Assembly (NCBI GenBank): GCA_016210845.1
Contig: JACQTK010000226.1
Location: 1-35,315, forward strand
DNA length: 35,315 nt
From: Acidobacteriota bacterium
GTDB taxonomy: Bacteria > Acidobacteriota > Vicinamibacteria > Vicinamibacterales > UBA2999
Reading direction: 5' to 3'
Below, piece after piece: positions 30,601-35,315 of this stretch (positions are counted from its first letter, which is position 1; every line of letters begins with the position of its first letter). Made by a program: the position numbers and the translations under genes. The notes beneath the pieces were generated by a model, which was not told the origin of the DNA, made no database searches, and was given only the letters and a program-made list of their open reading frames with translations.

Positions 30601-33600
30601 TCGGAACGACGGAGCTGACGTGCACGGCCACCGATGCAGCGGCCAACTCGGCGTCGGCAACCTTCGACGTCACGGTCACGAAGCTGAGCCAGACGATCGC
30701 GTTTGGTGCGCTCGCGGACAGGACGTACGGAGATGCTGACTTCACCATCGGTGCGACGGGGAGCTCCGGGCTGCCAGTGAGCTTCACCGCCGCCGGGAGT
30801 TGCACCGTGACCGGGAGCACGGTGCATCTGACTGCCGCGGGAAGCTGCACGATTACCGCGTCGCAGTCCGGCAACGCGACCTACGAGGCGGCGCCTGACG
30901 TGTCGCAGACCCTCAGCATCGCGAAGGCCACGCTCACGGTGACGGCCAGCGACGCCTCGCGCGTCTACGGCGCGCCGAACCCGGCGTTTGCCGCCTCGTA
31001 CGGCGGATTCGTGAACGGCGACACGCTCGAGACGAGCGGCGTCACGGGATCGCCGTCGTTCACGACGACGGCCACGAGCACCAGCGCGGTGGCGTCGTAC
31101 GCGATCGCGCCGGGCATAGGTTCGCTTGCCGCGAGCAACTACACCTTCACGTTCGTGAACGGCACGCTGACGGTGACGAAAGCGAGCACGACCGTCGTCG
31201 TCGCATCCAGCGTGAATCCGTCCACGTACTCGGATTCGGTCACGTTTGCGGCTACGGTCCTGCCCGTGGCGCCGGGAAGTGGGATTCCGTCAGGGAACGT
31301 CCAATTCACCGAGAACGGCATCGATCTGGGAGGGCCCGTCGGGCTTTCGCCGGCGGGCATCGCGACGTTCACCACATCCACGCTGCCGGCAGGGTCACAT
31401 GTCATCGAGGCCGCGTATCTCGGCGATTCGAACTTCCACGGCAGCACCTCCGGCCAGATTACGCAAACCGTGAACACGGCGGCGACGCTCACGAGCCTTA
31501 CCGCCAATGTGAATCCGTCGACCTTCGGGCAGCCGGTGACGCTCACGGCGACCGTGACGAGGTTCATGTGCCTCCCGTCACCGTCGGGGTTGATCACGTG
31601 GCTGCGCGGCGAGGGGAACGCCGCCGATTCAGAGGGCGGCAACAACGGGACGCTGGTGAACGGTGCCATGTTCACCCAAGGCATCGTCGGGCAGGCGTTC
31701 AGCTTCAACGGGACGAGCGCCGTCGATCTGGCCAGCGCGCCAGCGGTGTCCAGTACAGGGAGCTGGACGTACGACCTGTGGGTCAAGGTGACGTCATCCA
31801 CGAATGGCAGCTACTTCGTCGACCGCACAGCCGAGACGCTGGGACTGGCGAGCTTGACCCAGGATAGCGGCCGCTTTGCCTTCCAGGTTCGCTACGACGA
31901 CGGATCAGGACTCACCAACATCCTCGGGAGCCCGGTCGAGACAGGCGTGTGGACGCACGTCGCCATGGTGCGCGACCGGGAAGCGGCGCTGTTCCGCCTG
32001 TACATGAATGGCCTGCAGGTTGCCAGCGCGCCTGACAACGGAAAGGCGCTGACGCCGGCGGCCCCGAAGCTCGGACACCACGATCTGTCGAATCTCGGCG
32101 GCTTCACGGGATCGATCGACGAGTTCCGCATCACGAGTCGCGCGCTCTCCGCGGCGGAGGTTCAGAGCATCGCCGACGCGGGCGGCGCCGGGACCTGTGT
32201 GGGCGAGGAAGGCGGCGGCGGGCCCGTTGCCGAGGGCACGGTCGTCTTCAAGGACGGCGACACGGTGTTGACTGATCCGCTATCACTCGACGCGGCCGGA
32301 CAGGCGAGTGCCGAGCTGCTGGGCCTGGACGCGGGCGACCACACGATTGCCGTCGAATACAGCGGCAGCTCCAACTTCAACGGCAGCAGCGGCTCGAGTA
32401 CGCACACGGTGAACAAGGCCGCCGCGGCGGTCGTCGTCAACGGCTTCACCGGGGTGTACGACGGCGCGGCGCACGGGGCCAGTGGCACGGCCACGGGCGT
32501 GAACGGCGAAGACCTGAGCGCACTGCTCGACCTGGGCGCGAGCTTCACGGACGTGCCGGGCGGGACGGCGCAGTGGACGTTTGCCGGGAACACCAATTAC
32601 GCGCCAGGCAGCGGTGACGCGACGATCACAATCGTCCAGGCGAATCAGACGGTCGCGTTCGGCGCACTCGCAAACAAAACGTACGGCGATTCGGATTTCT
32701 CAACCAACGCGACCGCGAGCTCGGGTCTGCCTGTGAACGTCGCGGCCGCCGGGAACTGCACGGTCACGGGTAGCACCGTGCACATCACAGGAGCGGGGAG
32801 CTGTACGATCACAGCCTCCCAGGCCGGCAATCTCAATTACAGCGCGGCGCCGGACGTATCGCAGGGGTTTGCGATTGCAAAGGCGCCCACGACGGCCACG
32901 CTGACATCATCGCAGAACCCGTCAGCCTTCGGTCAGCCGGTGACGTTCACCGCGATTGTGAGTGCGTCCAATCCGTTCGCGGGCACACCGACCGGGACAG
33001 TGCAGTTCGCCGTCGATGGTGCGAACCTCGGCGGCGCGGTCACGCTCGTCGATGGTGGTGGTGAAAGTGCGCCGACGGCGACCCTGAGCGCCGGCACACA
33101 CGTCGTGACGGTGACGTATGGCGGCGATGACAACTTCGCCTCGGCGATGCTCACAGGGACCGCCGCGTTCACATTCACCGGTTCGATGTCATTGACGCGG
33201 TACTGGCATACGGCCACCCGTGTGCACAACGGGATGGTGCTGATCGCTGGAGCGTATGATGCCGACACGGGCGCGATCTCCAGCACACACGCGACCGCGG
33301 AACTCTACGATCCGGCGGCAAGCCTGTTCTTGTCAACGGGCCACCTGTCGACGCCGCGTTACAGCCATACGGCAACGCTCCTGAACGACGGAACCGTGCT
33401 GCTCGCAGGTGGCAACGGCGAAGGTTTGGAAGTCCTCTCAGGGGCTGAGATCTACGATCCGGCCACAGGCCAGTTCTTGCCCACTGGTGGGCTCTCCGTC
33501 CCACGAGTGTTCCACACGTCAACGCTGCTAAACGATGGCAGGGTGCTGATCGTCGGCGGGACGGATGTCAGCGACGGCAGCCAGATCCTGTCGAGCGCCG

Positions 33601-35315
33601 AAATCTACGACCCGACGACCGGCACCTTCACGACGACGACAGGCGACCTTGCCACAGCGCGGTACGCGCATAGCGCGACCTTGCTGAGCGACGGAAGGGT
33701 GCTGATTACGGGTGGCTACGGAGGCACCTCGCTCGCCAGCGCCGAGCTTTATGACCCTGCCACAGACCAGTTCTCTCCTACGGGCGGGCTTACGGTGGGG
33801 CGCCTGGTCCACACCGCCACCCGACTGAACGATGGGACGGTCCTGGTCGTGGGTGGCTTCAGTCACTCGTCGTTGTACTTGTCGAGCGCCGAGATCTACG
33901 ACCCGGTCAGCGGTGAGTTTTCGGCGACGGGGAGTCTCGGCGAGCCGCGTATTGCCCACACTGCGACGCTGCTGAACGACGGCTCGGTATTGATCGCGGG
34001 AGGTGGCCCAGCCCCTCTGGACACCGCCGAACTCTACGATCCGGCGGCGGGGCAGTTCTTGGCGACGGCCGGTCTCTCTTCGGCGCGAGCCGTCCATACG
34101 GCCACACTCCTGACTGATGGGAGCGTGCTGATCGCAGGCGGCTACGGACTGGCGGCGTTGTCGACGGCGGAGAGATACATGCCGGCGGCGGCCGGCGCGC
34201 TTCTGCACCTTGTGGAGCAGGCGGATCAGACGATTGCGTTCGACTCGCTGGACTCTAAGACGTACGGCGATGCGGACTTCATGGTCGGCGCCAGCGCCAG
34301 CTCGGGACTCCCGGTGACGTTTTCGGCCGGCGGCGACTGCGCGATCGCAGGGGTCACGGTCCATCTGACCGGCGCTGGGAGCTGCACAATCACCGCGTCG
34401 CAACCCGGCAACGAGAATTTCAGGGCGGCGCCGGACATCTCGCACACGTTGAGCATTGAGCAGGCCGCCGCGAGCATCACCGTCAACGGCTTCGCGGGCG
34501 TCTACGACGGGGCGGCGCACGGCGCGACCGGGACCGCCACAGGGGTCAACGGCGAGGATCTCAGCGCCCCGCTCGACCTGGGCGCGAGCTTCACGGACGT
34601 GCCGGGCGGGACGGCGCACTGGACCTTCGCGGGCAACACCAACTACGCGCCGGCCTCCGGTGACGCGACCATCACGATCACGCAGGCGCAGGCCACTGTT
34701 GCCGTCGACGGCTTCACCGGGGTGTACGACGGCGCGGCGCACGGGGCCACCGGCACGGCGACGGGCGTCAACGGCGAAGACCTGAGCGCGCTGCTCGACC
34801 TGGGCGCGAGCTTCACGAACGTGCCGGGCGGCGCGGCGGAGTGGAGCTTTGCCGGGAACACGAACTACCAGGGCGCCAGCGGTGACGTGGGCATCACGAT
34901 CACTCAGGCCGAGGCCGCGATTGTCGTCAACGGCTTCACCGGGGTGTACGACGGCGCGGCGCACGGCGCGACCGGGACCGCCACCGGGGTCAACGGCGAA
35001 GACCTGAGCAGCCTGCTCGACCTCGGCGCGAGCTTCACGGATGTGGCGGGCGGCACGGCGGAGTGGAGCTTTGCCGGAAACACGAACTACGCGCCAGCGG
35101 GCGGCACGGCGGCCATCACCATTACCCAGGCGGAGGCCGCGGTTCTCGTCAACGGCTTCACCGGGGTGTACGACGGCGCGGCGCACGGGGCGACCGGCAC
35201 GGCGACCGGGGTCAATGGCGAAGACCTGAGCGCGCTGCTCGACCTCGGCGCGAGCTTCACGAACGTGCCGGGCGGCACGGCGGAGTGGAGCTTTGCCGGA
35301 AACACGAACTACGCG
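27684..35315 (+). CDS. Giant modular surface protein (Kelch, HYR, MBG/Ig-like, LamG), cut by the right edge
   Basis: ATG 27684 follows GGAGG (27673-27677). The frame stays open to the edge: 2,544 codons, no stop. I checked reading-frame continuity at about ten points. Residues 1-38 are a signal peptide. Then: Kelch propeller ~46-353 (GKLYVAGG, RMYVVGGHNGS); two HYR domains ~355-523 (PLGTTVVNCSATDAAGNSAE); a repeat unit opening NQTITFGALADKVFGD ~524-602; a YVTN-type propeller ~606-913 (NRLYVANTNSGNVQVF); HYR ~917-998; another QTIAFGALADRTYGD unit; an MBG_2 domain ~1081-1165; Ig-like Big_3 domains ~1166-1585, one with a LamG insertion at ~1295-1513; a 74-residue unit; another QTVAF unit; Big_3; a second Kelch propeller ~1833-2166; QTIAF; and tandem 74-residue units from 2267. 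No anchor or secretion signal for the C-terminus is visible. Probably adhesion or matrix binding. Confidence 0.88.
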   Translation, partial: MRYGWTSIGRAAGRTGRARLLTLGLLLTTAFVQNGAVQGTWTAKAAMPTPRQFPAAGVVDGRLYVASGNDNQWHGAWFRVATLEIYDPVLDSWSTGASIPIPLYAAGSGAIGNKLYVAGGQPWPQVSGENINIKKLQIYDATTNQWSEGVSMPAGVGGMASAVYDGKLYVAGGRNASNSANIANLYIYDSSTQTWRAGASMSTARQGAGAAFLDGRMYVVGGHNGSVLATVEAYDPSAGPLGSDGLLLGAWTTKAPLQTARWGVTAAVVDGTLYAVGGKDASANLAVVEVYDPTAGPLGSDGLPIGAWTVVDPMPAAHFMAAADVIDDVLYVAGGQTTGDAFTGANHAFAPVPADTSPPTLALPNLVTAEATSADGAIVTYVASATDDVDGPVTLECQTDATPPVAVQSGSLFPLGTTVVNCSATDAAGNSAEGSFEVRVEDTTAPSFSGVPSDITTPATSLGGAAVSYATPTASDVVDGTVPVSCTPASESTFAIGTITVTCTATDAATNSASTTFTVTVTKLNQTITFGALADKVFGDPDFAVSATASSGLAVSFSAAGECTVSGASAHVTAAGTCTITASQAGDSHYNAAPNVSQSFAIAEPALNFVAAVPVPSDTRLIAANSVTHRAYVAVGSGFTSSTFKVSVIEGTSDVADIPVSAGSTGPTWVAVNEATNRIYVNHTGANFATAINGASNSVIGTFSTGQYPEGIVTNPLTNRLYVANTNSGNVQVFNTANDANSVVATIAIPGSGAGITNLYLAIIPGANRLFVTAPGLKRVFVVDTTSNSVVTSVATPFSSYFIAAHPVTNELYLTLSGDPHVLVLDGSTGAEIASIPVSGPAQGLGVNARSNRIYVTTTGADASKVTVIDGATHSVVGTSTDLGSPLDKIAFDKSYGRVYVTTTSRTVALLDDPETPPDSTPPVISDVPADIMVPATSSSGAAVSYTAPTAVDDVDGTVPVVCTPASGSVFGIGTTELTCTATDAAANSASATFDVTVTKLSQTIAFGALADRTYGDADFTIGATGSSGLPVSFTAAGSCTVTGSTVHLTAAGSCTITASQSGNATYEAAPDVSQTLSIAKATLTVTASDASRVYGAPNPAFAASYGGFVNGDTLETSGVTGSPSFTTTATSTSAVASYAIAPGIGSLAASNYTFTFVNGTLTVTKASTTVVVASSVNPSTYSDSVTFAATVLPVAPGSGIPSGNVQFTENGIDLGGPVGLSPAGIATFTTSTLPAGSHVIEAAYLGDSNFHGSTSGQITQTVNTAATLTSLTANVNPSTFGQPVTLTATVTRFMCLPSPSGLITWLRGEGNAADSEGGNNGTLVNGAMFTQGIVGQAFSFNGTSAVDLASAPAVSSTGSWTYDLWVKVTSSTNGSYFVDRTAETLGLASLTQDSGRFAFQVRYDDGSGLTNILGSPVETGVWTHVAMVRDREAALFRLYMNGLQVASAPDNGKALTPAAPKLGHHDLSNLGGFTGSIDEFRITSRALSAAEVQSIADAGGAGTCVGEEGGGGPVAEGTVVFKDGDTVLTDPLSLDAAGQASAELLGLDAGDHTIAVEYSGSSNFNGSSGSSTHTVNKAAAAVVVNGFTGVYDGAAHGASGTATGVNGEDLSALLDLGASFTDVPGGTAQWTFAGNTNYAPGSGDATITIVQANQTVAFGALANKTYGDSDFSTNATASSGLPVNVAAAGNCTVTGSTVHITGAGSCTITASQAGNLNYSAAPDVSQGFAIAKAPTTATLTSSQNPSAFGQPVTFTAIVSASNPFAGTPTGTVQFAVDGANLGGAVTLVDGGGESAPTATLSAGTHVVTVTYGGDDNFASAMLTGTAAFTFTGSMSLTRYWHTATRVHNGMVLIAGAYDADTGAISSTHATAELYDPAASLFLSTGHLSTPRYSHTATLLNDGTVLLAGGNGEGLEVLSGAEIYDPATGQFLPTGGLSVPRVFHTSTLLNDGRVLIVGGTDVSDGSQILSSAEIYDPTTGTFTTTTGDLATARYAHSATLLSDGRVLITGGYGGTSLASAELYDPATDQFSPTGGLTVGRLVHTATRLNDGTVLVVGGFSHSSLYLSSAEIYDPVSGEFSATGSLGEPRIAHTATLLNDGSVLIAGGGPAPLDTAELYDPAAGQFLATAGLSSARAVHTATLLTDGSVLIAGGYGLAALSTAERYMPAAAGALLHLVEQADQTIAFDSLDSKTYGDADFMVGASASSGLPVTFSAGGDCAIAGVTVHLTGAGSCTITASQPGNENFRAAPDISHTLSIEQAAASITVNGFAGVYDGAAHGATGTATGVNGEDLSAPLDLGASFTDVPGGTAHWTFAGNTNYAPASGDATITITQAQATVAVDGFTGVYDGAAHGATGTATGVNGEDLSALLDLGASFTNVPGGAAEWSFAGNTNYQGASGDVGITITQAEAAIVVNGFTGVYDGAAHGATGTATGVNGEDLSSLLDLGASFTDVAGGTAEWSFAGNTNYAPAGGTAAITITQAEAAVLVNGFTGVYDGAAHGATGTATGVNGEDLSALLDLGASFTNVPGGTAEWSFAGNTNYA
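32436..32657 (+). repeat. Isolated copy of the 222-bp (74-residue) repeat unit
   Basis: Encodes VNGFTGVYDGAAHGASGTAT then GVNGEDLSALLDLGASFTDV, nearly the same as the tandem units from 34482. It is separated from them by ~1.8 kb carrying an Ig-like domain and the second Kelch propeller, showing module duplication and shuffling within the gene. Its end merges into the next QTVAF unit. Confidence 0.75.
34482..35315 (+). repeat. 222-bp tandem repeat array inside the giant gene
   Basis: Units start at 34482, 34704, 34926 and 35148, exactly 222 bp (74 codons) apart; the last is cut by the window edge after 168 bp. They share GVYDGAAHGATGTATGVNGE and LLDLGASFT-x-V-x-GG-A, with little DNA divergence between copies, indicating recent expansion or homogenisation. 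Such arrays vary in copy number and are prone to misassembly. Confidence 0.92.

Noticed and set aside
28251-35186. Long minus-strand open frames (28251-30305, 33528-35186) opposite the giant protein
   Set aside because: They are Arg/His-rich complements of a repetitive high-GC coding strand with no family resemblance or ribosome sites; the plus-strand frame has clear domains throughout.
1-35315. CRISPR arrays, rRNA genes, replication origin
   Set aside because: No regularly spaced direct repeats with unique spacers, no rRNA-like sequence and no DnaA-box cluster were noticed on either strand.

Overview
The window is about 65% GC chromosomal DNA that looks like a soil-type Acidobacteriota (Vicinamibacteria-like) genome. 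The basis is family recognition, not a database search: membrane-anchored excisionase-type HTH regulators, DUF5666 and SBBP/FIMAH lipoproteins, HYR/MBG/Ig-like giant surface proteins and a recurrent GGTCGGCCCCTAC intergenic repeat.

Layout. (1) 1-3188 is the end of a decayed genomic island. It holds the C-terminal remains of a TOTE-type helicase with an internal deletion, a DUF559 nuclease-like tail, a TumE-type toxin-antitoxin pair with a frameshift in each gene, and an apparently intact Xre-RES toxin-antitoxin pair with a palindromic operator over its -10 box. It ends at a 49-bp copy of the 3' half of a tRNA-Pro, a likely integration scar. (2) 3584-9016 carries exported proteins: a DUF5666 lipoprotein, a SnoaL/NTF2-like protein, a metallo-beta-lactamase-fold hydrolase flanked by two copies of a ~127-bp repeat, a carboxypeptidase-regulatory-like lipoprotein, an FN3 protein and another lipoprotein. 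(3) 9111-10418 is the first of three transmembrane HTH regulators. (4) 18295-10485 (minus) reads as one operon: a secreted protein of unknown function, a TolC-type outer-membrane factor, an HlyD-type adaptor, a MacB/FtsX-type permease and an SBBP/FIMAH lipoprotein, with no ATPase gene. (5) 19580-18639 is an AraC-family regulator, divergent from the second HTH regulator.

(6) That second regulator is split by a 3,278-bp IS1-family element (20202-23479) with 8-bp target duplications. Removing the element restores an unbroken 423-residue protein. The element carries five passenger genes, three of them in a tight operon. (7) 24244-27500 holds a frameshifted lipoprotein, a Tat-exported class-V aminotransferase-like enzyme, a repeat/terminator cluster and the third HTH regulator. 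(8) 27684 to the right edge is one open frame of at least 2,544 codons for a giant modular surface protein, ending in 222-bp tandem repeats.

The most interesting theme is the trio of ToxR-like one-component regulators (HTH, one membrane span, extracytoplasmic propeller-like domain with a conserved Cys-x2-Cys). Each lies divergent to another gene, in two cases an exported protein, and related TTGYCNNTTGAGC-like motifs occur in the intergenic regions. This suggests a family of membrane regulators controlling envelope proteins. The regulatory link is inference.
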